Notes under the pieces: model-generated
What the model saw: only the letters and a program-made list of their open reading frames with translations
What the model was told of the DNA's origin: nothing
The model's database searches: none
Translations under genes and position numbers: made by a program
Part shown: positions 26,213 through 33,911 of the stretch, piece after piece
Layout of the letters: each line of letters begins with the position of its first letter
How positions within the stretch are numbered: the first letter of the stretch is position 1
DNA from: Pelosinus sp. UFO1
GTDB taxonomy: Bacteria > Bacillota > Negativicutes > DSM-13327
Assembly (NCBI RefSeq): GCF_000725345.1
Contig: NZ_CP008852.1
Location: 248,001 to 312,000, forward strand
Length of the DNA: 64,000 bases
Reading direction: 5' to 3'

Positions 26213-26353
26213 ATGAGCTATGGCAATAGTGACGGTTCGGATCGCAGCTCTAGTGGTGGTTATGGAGGAGATAGTTCCGCTAGCAGCTACGGTGTTGAAG
26301 ACGTCTGTATGAATAAAGATGCGGACTCACAAGATCAGAAGGGTGGTAAATAA
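26213..26353 (+). CDS. Short (46 aa) version of the Ser/Gly-rich N-terminus
   Basis: Its first 21 residues are nearly those of the 498-residue protein at 23261 (MSYGNSDGSDRSSSGGYGGD), and the ~75 bp upstream is also conserved (AATATGTCATATTTTTCCTG, GGAGGAGATAATACATG). After SSASSYG it diverges into VEDVCMNKDADSQDQKGGK and stops. The stop overlaps the next start (TAATG). It is either a decayed copy or a short gene sharing the same N-terminal tag. Confidence 0.7.
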   Translation: MSYGNSDGSDRSSSGGYGGDSSASSYGVEDVCMNKDADSQDQKGGK

Positions 26354-26589
26354 TGTATTACTTTCATATTTTCTATGCTATCCTTGAATATCTTCTATTT
26401 GGAGTAGTTTGGTTTATTGCACAGTATAATTTTTTGTATAAAACTTCTTTTTACAAAAATATTTGTAAGGAAGAGAGCGCAAAAGAAAAAAAGAAAAAAG
26501 CTTTGAAGTCGGCTATAATAGTAACCATTCTATTTGCATTCTTTAAAAATATAAATCATATCTTATCATATTTAAATTTGTTTAATTAG
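26353..26589 (+). CDS. Small two-span membrane protein, coupled to the 46-aa gene
   Basis: 78 residues with two hydrophobic segments (FYAILEYLLFGVVWFI and AIIVTILFAFF) around a Lys/Glu-rich loop. Translation is coupled to the preceding short gene by TAATG. No similarity to the 139-residue family is evident. No known domain. It occupies the same place in the second cassette as the 139-residue protein in the first. Confidence 0.65.
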   Translation: MYYFHIFYAILEYLLFGVVWFIAQYNFLYKTSFYKNICKEESAKEKKKKALKSAIIVTILFAFFKNINHILSYLNLFN

Positions 26590-26656
26590 TCTCTTGCTTT
26601 CGGCTGGGCGGGTGGCCGAGTGTCTGCACATTTAAGGCTCTAGGAAAGGAAGTTTT

Positions 26657-27295
26657 ATGAAAGAATTAAATAGCGAAGATGTTAAAGCGTATACAGATTT
26701 TGAAATAATAGATTTATCAAAGAAAAAACAAATTTGGTCAAGTTTTTTATTTAATTTATTAATTGCTATACCTACGGCATTCTTTGGGGACTATTCAGAT
26801 ATAACAAGAATAGTCATACCTCTAATCATTATAATATCAGCTGTATGGGTGGTTTACTTAAGTTTTAAGATTGAGAAAAAACGGGAAAGTTTTATTTTAT
26901 ATTTGGGGTGTAATGCTTTGTTCACCTCGATTATTTGTATGCTTGCTAGCTATAAGATATTGTCTACGATTATTGAAGTAAATAATTTGGTGATAGTAAG
27001 TGTAGTTGCCTTGTATATTATTTGTCTACTATTAAATGTGCTAAATGTATTACGATTAATAAGAAAAGGGCACTATGGCAAGAGCTCTCAAAAAGGATCT
27101 GCAGCTTTAATTATCCCTTTTTCAGTATTAGGTTTAGGTATTGGTAAAGCGATGGTAGGTAGAATTGGAAACAGTGGAGCAGTTATTTTGTTAGCATCTT
27201 GTTTAATGATTTTTTCATTTATGTATTTGATAGGAACTCAAAATATATTAAAATACGTGTTAATACAGATATATGATAAAAGTACTGCTAAATAG
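26657..27295 (+). CDS. Six-span membrane protein, paralogue of the gene at 25385
   Basis: 212 residues, ATG with GGAAAGGAAG upstream. Same layout and many shared blocks with the 25385 protein. Last gene of the second cassette and followed by a hairpin of the same family as the one after the first copy, so terminator and gene duplicated together. Function unknown. Confidence 0.77.
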   Translation: MKELNSEDVKAYTDFEIIDLSKKKQIWSSFLFNLLIAIPTAFFGDYSDITRIVIPLIIIISAVWVVYLSFKIEKKRESFILYLGCNALFTSIICMLASYKILSTIIEVNNLVIVSVVALYIICLLLNVLNVLRLIRKGHYGKSSQKGSAALIIPFSVLGLGIGKAMVGRIGNSGAVILLASCLMIFSFMYLIGTQNILKYVLIQIYDKSTAK

Positions 27296-27326
27296 TGATT
27301 TGAATACAAAAAACTAGGAATAAAAT

Positions 27327-27364
27327 GCCCTTGATCCTGTGAAATTCAGGATCAAGGGCGTTTT
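27327..27364 (+). terminator. Terminator, TGCCCTT family
   Basis: 13 bp perfect stem GCCCTTGATCCTG / CAGGATCAAGGGC, then GTTTTAGG. Confidence 0.85.
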
Positions 27365-27464
27365 AGGTCTTTGGGGAATTATCATATTTTATTATTTATA
27401 ATATGAAGCATAAGATTTTTTTCGTATTTTAAAAAATATACTTTTACGTAAAAGACATGGACTA

Positions 27465-27641
27465 TTAAAGTACTTCAACTTTAATGGGGCCGTGCTCTTT
27501 TTCATATGTGGAAATATGAGTCTTGATGAGCATCTCTAATTCTTTGTTGACGGTTCGAAAATTATTATCAGCAATAAATCGAAGCTTTTCTAAACTTTCT
27601 TGATTGATGCGAAGTGTAAATTTAGGCATTTTTGACGGCAC
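27465..27641 (-). CDS. Small ribbon-helix-helix DNA-binding protein
   Basis: 58 residues, GTG start six bases after GGAGGG; an ATG four codons later is too far from that site. The sequence KFTLRINQESLEKLRFIADN is the beta-strand and first helix of an Arc/CopG-type ribbon-helix-helix, followed by NFRTVNKELEMLIKTHI as helix 2. Such dimers bind repeated short operators. Several TGACGGC repeats stand beside the gene and over the divergent promoter, so it likely represses itself and the downstream phosphatase gene (inference). No toxin gene is visible next to it. Confidence 0.78.
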   Translation of the reverse strand: MPSKMPKFTLRINQESLEKLRFIADNNFRTVNKELEMLIKTHISTYEKEHGPIKVEVL

Positions 27642-27706
27642 TCTAATCCCTCCATGTGGTCATAATTGCAATTTCAATATATAGTAAAATAAATTACTAG
27701 GGCGAA

Positions 27707-27765
27707 TTGACGGCTAGGTGACGGCAATATATAATATAAAAATGAGGTGACTAAAAGGTGACGGC
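27707..27765 (+). promoter_or_regulatory. Sigma-A promoter with TGACGGC operator repeats
   Basis: -35 TTGACG (27707-27712), 17 bp spacer, -10 TATAAT (27730-27735), reading towards the GmhB-like gene. TGACGGC occurs at 27708, 27719 and 27759 (the first two 11 bp apart), GGTGAC at 27746, and another TGACGGC lies inside the neighbouring ribbon-helix-helix gene at 27633. Confidence 0.72.
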
Positions 27766-27977
27766 TTTATATGGTTACCTATAGTATCTCGAAAAGAAGA
27801 CACTAAATACTCTAAGATGACTGGAGGACAGTACAAGTAATGATCATTCATGGGTCACTTATTGATGTTCAAACAAATTCCATAAACATAGCTGAAATTA
27901 TTGATGGAACGGTAGGTTTTATGGGAATACACGGTTTTGCTGTTTCTGGAGGAGAATATAGAAGGGAGTGGAAAAGT

Positions 27978-28505
27978 ATGAGGAAAAAGCCTGCGGTGTT
28001 TTTTGATCGTGATGGAGTCTTAAATGTAGACAGAGGATATATTTGCAGGCCTAAAGAGTTGACATGGATGCCGGGAGCGATGGATGCAATTCGGCTGCTG
28101 AATAAGCAAGGTTACTATGTATTTGTAGTTACCAACCAGGGCGGTATTGCACGAGAGTTTTTTACTGAAAACGAAGTGTATGATTTTCATGAGTTTATGG
28201 CAGAAGAAGCGGACAAGCAGGGAGCAATCATTCATTCTTTTTATGTCTGCCCCCATCATCCAGAAGGGACGATTGAGAAGTATTCTTCTAGCTGCAATTG
28301 CCGCATGCCCTTAACGGGGCTAATTGAGCAAGCGTGCCTAGAATGGCCGGTTGATCTCAATGGATCCTTCTTAGTCGGCGGTATGCAGGAGGGGCTTGAT
28401 GCAGCGAAAGGAGCTGGCATACCTGGATATCTGTTTGTAGATGGCAACTTGTATGATTTTGTTCAGGGGATTTTGAAAAATAGACGAAGTGGAACCGAAA
28501 ATTAA
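27978..28505 (+). CDS. gmhB: D-glycero-D-manno-heptose 1,7-bisphosphate 7-phosphatase-like (GmhB family)
   Basis: 175 residues from ATG (MRKKPAVFFDRDGVLN); HAD-IIIA motif I with Asp10 and Asp12, motif II VTNQGG, and the zinc knuckle of this family, C91-P-H93-HPEG with C106-N-C108. It removes a phosphate in ADP-heptose synthesis for lipopolysaccharide core or surface glycans. The frame is open for a further 46 codons to an ATG at 27840, whose extra sequence matches nothing known. GGGAG lies before the chosen ATG. No other heptose genes are in the window. Confidence 0.85.
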   Translation: MRKKPAVFFDRDGVLNVDRGYICRPKELTWMPGAMDAIRLLNKQGYYVFVVTNQGGIAREFFTENEVYDFHEFMAEEADKQGAIIHSFYVCPHHPEGTIEKYSSSCNCRMPLTGLIEQACLEWPVDLNGSFLVGGMQEGLDAAKGAGIPGYLFVDGNLYDFVQGILKNRRSGTEN

Positions 28506-28682
28506 TGATCATAGGATTCGTGACAAGCAAAGATTCACAATATTTTGTCATAATTTAGCAGGATTTTCATATTTAAAGGGAAATAAAGAAGGAGAAAAGC
28601 TTAAAATGTATCAGGCTGGTGGACAAATTATCCTAGTTATGTAGAACGGTAAAGAGTAATGCTGTATTGCGGAGTGGTAAGA

Positions 28683-30284
28683 ATGAAAGCGAATCCAATG
28701 TTTAACTTGCAGACGAAGATTATTCTTTTGGTTTGTGGTGTAGTAGCATTAGCGTTATTGGCTGCGAATGCTCTGATCACCAATCGGGTTGAGTCGAACG
28801 TACGAGAGACACTTGGGCAGAAAGCGATAGATGTTAGTCGGATGGTGACTCATTCCTCTATCGTGATTGCAGGCTTAGAAGGTCAAGATGAGGCACTGAT
28901 TCAGGAATATGCGAATACCATTCGTACTGCTGTGAATGTGGAATTTGTGGTTGTGTTTGATATGCAGGGAATCCGTAAATCCCATCCCGATGAGACACTT
29001 GTTGGTAAACATATTAAGGGCGGGGATGAAACATTAGCTTTGCAAGGGAATGAGTATATCTCCTATGCAGAAGGTACGTATGGACCTTCCTTGCGGGCAT
29101 TTTCCCCTGTGTTTGCGAAGGATGGGAGGCAAGTCGGGGCAGTCGTTGTGGGAATATTGCTTGGTGATGTAGAAAAGGCATTACAGGAAAGTCACAAAAT
29201 TATATATATTGCTACCCTTTTTGGATTCATTATTGGTATCGGTTTTGCTATTTTACTTGCGAGAAATATTAAGAAAACCTTATTTGGCTTGGAACCCTTT
29301 GCCATTGCGCAACTGGTTCAAGAACGGAGTGCTATGTTGCAGTGCGTGCGGGAAGGGATTTTGGCAGTGGATAAGGATAGTGTCATAACCATAGCGAATA
29401 GTGAGGCGATACGTGTATTAAAGTTGGCTGGAATACCTGGTAATCCCATTGGACGTCAAGTCGCTGATTATGTTCCCCATACCCGTCTAAAGGATGTAAT
29501 GAATACAGGACAAGCAGAATTGGATCAAGAACAAAAAATCAATGGGGTGACCATTTTAACCAATCGAGTTCCTGTTGTTGTAAATGGTGAAATTGTTGGA
29601 GCCATAGCCTCGTTTCGCGATATGACAGACATGCGTCAATTGGCAGAAGAACTTACTGGTGTCAATAGTTACGTAGAAGCGCTTCGTTCCCAAGCCCATG
29701 AGTTCTTGAATAAAATGCATGTGATTTTGGGACTGGTTCGCTTAAAATTTTATGACAAGCTTGAACTCTATATCACGCGAATTGCCAATAAAGACATTGC
29801 GGAGTCTGAATTTGTGGGTGGGTGTATCCATGATCCTGTTCTTGGCGGGTTACTCCTAAGTAAGTTTAGCAGAGCCAGGGAAATGGCGATTGATATGGTG
29901 TTGGCTGAGGACAGTTTTCTGCCAGAGCCAGTTGATGTCCAAGTCACACAGGAATTAGTTACGATAGTGGGCAATTTAATTGATAATGCCCTTGATGCTG
30001 TGAAAGACACTCCACATCGTCAGGTAAGGGTATTGATGAAATATAAGGATAACCAATTGAACATCGAAGTGATGGATTCTGGTCCAGGCATAAACCTGGC
30101 GATTGTGGAACAGATCTTTCTAAAAGGATATTCGACGAAAGCCCAGAGTCGTGGTTTTGGATTATTCCTCGTCGCACGGGCCATCGAAAGGTTAGATGGG
30201 ACCATTCAAGTTGTAACGACTCCTGGAAATGGTGCATTATTTAAAGTCTCAATCGCGTATCAAGGCAAGGAGGTGGTCTCTTGA
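28683..30284 (+). CDS. Sensor histidine kinase, CitA/DcuS/DpiB family
   Basis: About 533 residues. First membrane span at residues ~9-33, extracytoplasmic CACHE/PDC-type ligand domain, second span (~170-190), cytoplasmic PAS domain, then the family's SpoB-like dimerisation helix RSQAHEFLNKMH with phospho-acceptor His339, and a HATPase domain (N box NLIDNALDAV ~430; DSGPGI; SRGFGLFLV). Family members sense citrate, malate or other C4/C6 acids. Stop overlaps the response-regulator start. With the transporter downstream it probably controls uptake of a hydroxycarboxylate (inference). Confidence 0.93.
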   Translation: MKANPMFNLQTKIILLVCGVVALALLAANALITNRVESNVRETLGQKAIDVSRMVTHSSIVIAGLEGQDEALIQEYANTIRTAVNVEFVVVFDMQGIRKSHPDETLVGKHIKGGDETLALQGNEYISYAEGTYGPSLRAFSPVFAKDGRQVGAVVVGILLGDVEKALQESHKIIYIATLFGFIIGIGFAILLARNIKKTLFGLEPFAIAQLVQERSAMLQCVREGILAVDKDSVITIANSEAIRVLKLAGIPGNPIGRQVADYVPHTRLKDVMNTGQAELDQEQKINGVTILTNRVPVVVNGEIVGAIASFRDMTDMRQLAEELTGVNSYVEALRSQAHEFLNKMHVILGLVRLKFYDKLELYITRIANKDIAESEFVGGCIHDPVLGGLLLSKFSRAREMAIDMVLAEDSFLPEPVDVQVTQELVTIVGNLIDNALDAVKDTPHRQVRVLMKYKDNQLNIEVMDSGPGINLAIVEQIFLKGYSTKAQSRGFGLFLVARAIERLDGTIQVVTTPGNGALFKVSIAYQGKEVVS

Positions 30285-30955
30285 TCAAAGTTTTGATTGT
30301 GGAAGATGACCCTATGGTCGCCGAGCTGAATAAGCATTTTCTAGAGCAAGTCGAAGGTTTTTCCTTAGCGGGAATCGCGTACAATGGCGCAGAAGCCCTT
30401 GAGTTTTTAAAAAATCATGAAGTACGTCTTATTTTGCTTGATATTTTTATGCCGATTGTGGATGGTATGGAATTATTAAACCGTATTCGTTCTATAGGCC
30501 ATAATATTGATATTATTATGATCACCGCGGCACGCAATAGTGTAAGTATACAGAACTCTCTCAGACAAGGTGTTGTTGACTATATTGTTAAACCCTTTCA
30601 ATTCGAACGCTTACATGCAGCACTTATCGCTTATCGGGATCGAATTCAACTGATTGAAGAGTCTGCTGTCCTCAATCAAAATGAAATTGATTGCCGCATT
30701 TTATCAAAAGGTGATTTGTCAGCGAGGGAACTGCCCAAAGGGCTGGAACAGGAAATGCTGAACATTGTGCTTGCCCAGGCAAAACTATATTCTACGCCTT
30801 TTACTACGGAAGAAATGGCGAAATGTGTAGGGAGATCACGGGTGTCCATTCGGAAATATCTCAAATTTCTCAGAGAGACGGGTGTTCTACAAGGGAAACT
30901 TACATACCACTCTGTTGGTCGTCCTGTTACCATGTATTCTTATATAAATCGGTAG
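30281..30955 (+). CDS. Response regulator, CitB/DcuR family
   Basis: 224 residues, TTG start with AAGGAGGT upstream, overlapping the kinase gene by four bases. Receiver domain with phospho-acceptor Asp54 (LLLDIFMP) and Lys104 (VKPFQF), and a C-terminal helix-turn-helix (TTEEMAKCVGRSRVSIRKYLK). Partner of the upstream kinase; probable target is the transporter gene that follows. Confidence 0.94.
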   Translation: MIKVLIVEDDPMVAELNKHFLEQVEGFSLAGIAYNGAEALEFLKNHEVRLILLDIFMPIVDGMELLNRIRSIGHNIDIIMITAARNSVSIQNSLRQGVVDYIVKPFQFERLHAALIAYRDRIQLIEESAVLNQNEIDCRILSKGDLSARELPKGLEQEMLNIVLAQAKLYSTPFTTEEMAKCVGRSRVSIRKYLKFLRETGVLQGKLTYHSVGRPVTMYSYINR

Positions 30956-31105
30956 TTTGTTTTTCATTCCGGGGTCGGCTTCGTCCGTTCCCGGAATTAT
31001 TTTTGCCTTACATTAGTTACATAATGGTTCCATATATTCCGATACCCTTAGCGATCAAGAAGCAGAATGCTATACTCAAAGCAAAGCGATAAGGAGGAAT
31101 GTATT

Positions 31106-32431
31106 ATGAATCTGGCAACAACAAAATCAAGTCCCAACTTACTGCAGAAAGGTTTTGTGTATTTACAGTCGATTACTATTGGTTCTGTGCCTCTTCCCTT
31201 GTACTTAATTCTTGCAGCACTCATTTATATTGCATCTCTACATGGGAAACTACCAGCGGATATGATTGGCGGCATTGCTATTATGATGATTATGGGCATG
31301 GTACTGGGGGAAGTTGGTCTCAACGTGCCAGTTCTGAAAGATATTGGTGGGCCTGCCATTCTATCGATTTTTGTGCCGTCTATTTTAGTCTTTTATCAGC
31401 TTTTGAATGTGGATTCGATGAAAGCCATTACGGCTTTTATGAAAACTTCCAACTTCTTATATTTCTATATTGCTTGTCTGATTACAGGCAGCATCTTGGG
31501 AATGCTGCGAGTGGTGCTGATTCAAGGTTTCATTCGAATGTTTATTCCCATTCTCGTGGGCTCTATCGGTAGTATTGTAGTAGGGACAGGGGTTGGGATG
31601 ATGACAGGCCTTGGGGCCCATCATTCTTTCTTCTATGTCGTCATTCCCATTATTTCCGGTGGACTCGGGGAAGGAATTCTGCCCCTATCGATGGCCTATT
31701 CAGAAATCTTAAATCAGCCCTATGAAAGCTTCATTCCTCATCTGGTGCCAGCGGCCATGCTGGGTAATGTGGTCGCCATTATGATGGCTGGTGGACTTCG
31801 GACGTTAGGAGAAAAGAAACCCCATTTAACGGGTAACGGGGTATTAGTCAGGACCGGGGATGATGAAAGAATGCATGCCCCACAGAATATTGACAAACCT
31901 GTAAACTTTTCTCTTATGGGGGCAGGATTGTTACTCGCATGTTGTTTCTATATCTGGGGACAGTTAGCCAGTAAGTTTATCCCGATTCCTGCGCCCATTA
32001 TTATGATCTTTTCCGCTGCCCTAGTGAAAGCACTGGGGATTATGCCAGAAAAAATGGAACAAGGAGCGTACCATATGTATAAATTTGTGTCTGCAAATTT
32101 GACCTGGGCACTCCTAATTGGTGTGGGAGCTTTATATACTCCTTGGAAGGATGTCCTTGCCGCTATTAGTCCTGCCTATATTGCCACCGTCGCTGCTTCT
32201 GTGGTCGCTATGGTTGCATCAGGATTTTATGTTGGCAGGGTGATGAATATGTATCCGGTGGAAGCAGCACTTGTGACGGCTTGTCATAGCGGTTTGGGAG
32301 GTACTGGTGATGTGGCGATTCTGTCAGCGGCCAGCCGAATTGAACTCATGCCTTTTGCCCAGATTTCCACACGCCTGGGTGGAGCCTGCATGGTGGTAAT
32401 GGCAGCTATTTTAATGCGATTGTCCTTATAA
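31106..32431 (+). CDS. 2-hydroxycarboxylate transporter (CitS/MaeN/CimH family)
   Basis: 441 residues from ATG preceded by AAGGAGG. About eleven hydrophobic segments with the two re-entrant-loop signatures of the 2HCT family: SGGLGEGI (~193) and SGLGGTGDVA (~400). It imports citrate, malate or lactate with Na+ or H+, or exchanges them. Which substrate cannot be decided from sequence. The kinase/regulator pair upstream supports acid-induced expression. Confidence 0.93.
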   Translation: MNLATTKSSPNLLQKGFVYLQSITIGSVPLPLYLILAALIYIASLHGKLPADMIGGIAIMMIMGMVLGEVGLNVPVLKDIGGPAILSIFVPSILVFYQLLNVDSMKAITAFMKTSNFLYFYIACLITGSILGMLRVVLIQGFIRMFIPILVGSIGSIVVGTGVGMMTGLGAHHSFFYVVIPIISGGLGEGILPLSMAYSEILNQPYESFIPHLVPAAMLGNVVAIMMAGGLRTLGEKKPHLTGNGVLVRTGDDERMHAPQNIDKPVNFSLMGAGLLLACCFYIWGQLASKFIPIPAPIIMIFSAALVKALGIMPEKMEQGAYHMYKFVSANLTWALLIGVGALYTPWKDVLAAISPAYIATVAASVVAMVASGFYVGRVMNMYPVEAALVTACHSGLGGTGDVAILSAASRIELMPFAQISTRLGGACMVVMAAILMRLSL

Positions 32432-32457
32432 CCTAAAGAACTTAGGGAGTGATGATG

Positions 32458-32778
32458 ATGAGTGTTATAGACAAGGAAGAGAACACACGCAAAGTCGGAC
32501 AAGCGGGTACCTTAGAACCCAATGATGTGTTGATTCGAGTAGAACCGAGAGAAACGGGCAGTGGTGTCTTCATTGATCTAACCAGTAGTGTGAAGGATCA
32601 GTATGGAGAGGCCATTCGCCGTAGCTTATTAGCCGTGGTTGCGGAGCAGAAGGCTTCTGATATTTATATTACAGTGATAGACAGGGGAGCATTCGATTGT
32701 ACCATCCGGGCTCGTTTGCTCACCGCTTTAACCCAAGCAGGAGCTGTAGGAAAAAGACGCCCTTCGGCTGGTAAGTAG
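32458..32778 (+). CDS. CitD-like (citrate lyase gamma) protein lacking the prosthetic-group serine
   Basis: 106 residues; three upstream in-frame starts are possible but AGGGAG spacing favours this ATG. Fold-typical sequence of citrate lyase acyl carrier protein: AGTLEPNDVLIRVEP (residues 16-30), QYGEAIRRSLLAVV, IYITVIDRGAFDCTIRARLLTAL. True CitD proteins have GTLESSD, where a serine carries the phosphoribosyl-dephospho-CoA arm; here both serines are replaced (Pro21, Asn22). No citE, citF, citC or citX is nearby. So it is probably not a normal carrier; it may be regulatory or decaying. Confidence 0.8.
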   Translation: MSVIDKEENTRKVGQAGTLEPNDVLIRVEPRETGSGVFIDLTSSVKDQYGEAIRRSLLAVVAEQKASDIYITVIDRGAFDCTIRARLLTALTQAGAVGKRRPSAGK

Positions 32779-32808
32779 ATATTCTCATCAAGATACCCCA
32801 GTAATATT

Positions 32809-32844
32809 AAAATCCTTCCAGCATGCTGCTAGAAGGATTTTTTG
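32809..32844 (+). terminator. Terminator after the citD-like gene
   Basis: 10 bp stem AAAATCCTTC / GAAGGATTTT with CAGCATGCTG inside the loop region, then T-rich. Confidence 0.85.
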
Positions 32845-32911
32845 ACGTATAGTGGATGTATTGGTAAACTAAGGGGAGGGAGAAGCATCATAACATCAGG
32901 AGGTGAGTATT

Positions 32912-33907
32912 ATGTATCTCAATCGCTTAAAATTATCACTTATTTTTTTTATTGGTATTTTAATAACCGGTATTATTGGTTTTATGGTATTGGAAGATCT
33001 ATCGATTTATGATGCGACTTATTTAGCTGTGGTCACGATTACGACGGTGGGCTATGGTGATATTGTGCCGAAAACACCAGCTGGCCGAATGTTTACTTGT
33101 CTGTTTGTTGTTATTGGGGTAGGGATGGCTTATTATACGTTTACATTAGTGATCAGTATGTCGATCGAAGGACGGTTAAAAGATTTCTTTGGGAGGAAGG
33201 GTATGGATAGGCGTATTGCAAATTTGGATAATCATATTATTGTCTGTGGTGCTGGTAAGGTAGGAGGAAATGTAATTCAGCGTTTGCAGGATGAAGGGGA
33301 AGATTTTGTAGTCATTGAAAAGGATTTACCACTCTATGAAAAGTTGTGTGATCAAAAGGTGTTAACCATCCACGGAGATTCAACTCTTGATGAAGTATTA
33401 CTAGCAGCTGGTGTCAAAAGAGCTAAGGGCTTGATTACCGCTTTGTCTCATGATGCGGATAACGTATATGTTACTCTCACCGGAAAAAGTCTCAATCCCG
33501 AGATGGCGATTGTGGCAAGAGCGGATCGGGCAGAAGCGGAAGAAAAGCTGCGACGGGCAGGGGCTACCACGGTTATTTTTCCATCGGTAATGGGCGGGCG
33601 GCAGATGGTGTCGGCGATGATTAAACCTGTCATTATGGATTTTGTTGAAAATTTGTTTTACAATCAAGAATTACATATGGATATTGCCGAGGTTACGGTA
33701 CATCCAGCATCCCCATTGGTAGGGAAAAATTTCATTGAAAATGATATTAAAGGGCGATTTGATTCCATTGTAGTGGCCATCAAGCGTGATAATAAGCTGA
33801 TTACCAATCCCCCAGGAACACAAGTGATAAGCGCAGGTGATATCATGATTGTTCTTGGTCAGAGGACAACTTTAAGTAAATTGAATGAGTTGGCGTTAGC
33901 GGAGTAG
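32912..33907 (+). CDS. Potassium channel with RCK (TrkA-N/TrkA-C) domains
   Basis: 331 residues from ATG eight bases after AGGAGGT. Two transmembrane helices flank a pore loop with selectivity filter TTVGYGD (44-50); then a Rossmann TrkA-N domain with GAGKVGG (113-119) and a TrkA-C domain (~245-331). This is the MthK/Kch-like layout of a K+ channel gated by nucleotide or ions. Single gene, convergent with the acyltransferase gene only 4 bp away, without a terminator visible between. Confidence 0.92.
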   Translation: MYLNRLKLSLIFFIGILITGIIGFMVLEDLSIYDATYLAVVTITTVGYGDIVPKTPAGRMFTCLFVVIGVGMAYYTFTLVISMSIEGRLKDFFGRKGMDRRIANLDNHIIVCGAGKVGGNVIQRLQDEGEDFVVIEKDLPLYEKLCDQKVLTIHGDSTLDEVLLAAGVKRAKGLITALSHDADNVYVTLTGKSLNPEMAIVARADRAEAEEKLRRAGATTVIFPSVMGGRQMVSAMIKPVIMDFVENLFYNQELHMDIAEVTVHPASPLVGKNFIENDIKGRFDSIVVAIKRDNKLITNPPGTQVISAGDIMIVLGQRTTLSKLNELALAE

Positions 33908-33911
33908 GGGG

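Noticed and set aside
31099-31572. 157-aa open frame inside the 2HCT transporter gene
   Set aside because: Out-of-frame shadow with atypical Tyr/Ser/Cys-rich composition; the transporter frame is certain.
32458-32778. Functional citrate lyase operon
   Set aside because: Only a CitD-like gene without the cofactor serine is present; the next gene is a potassium channel.
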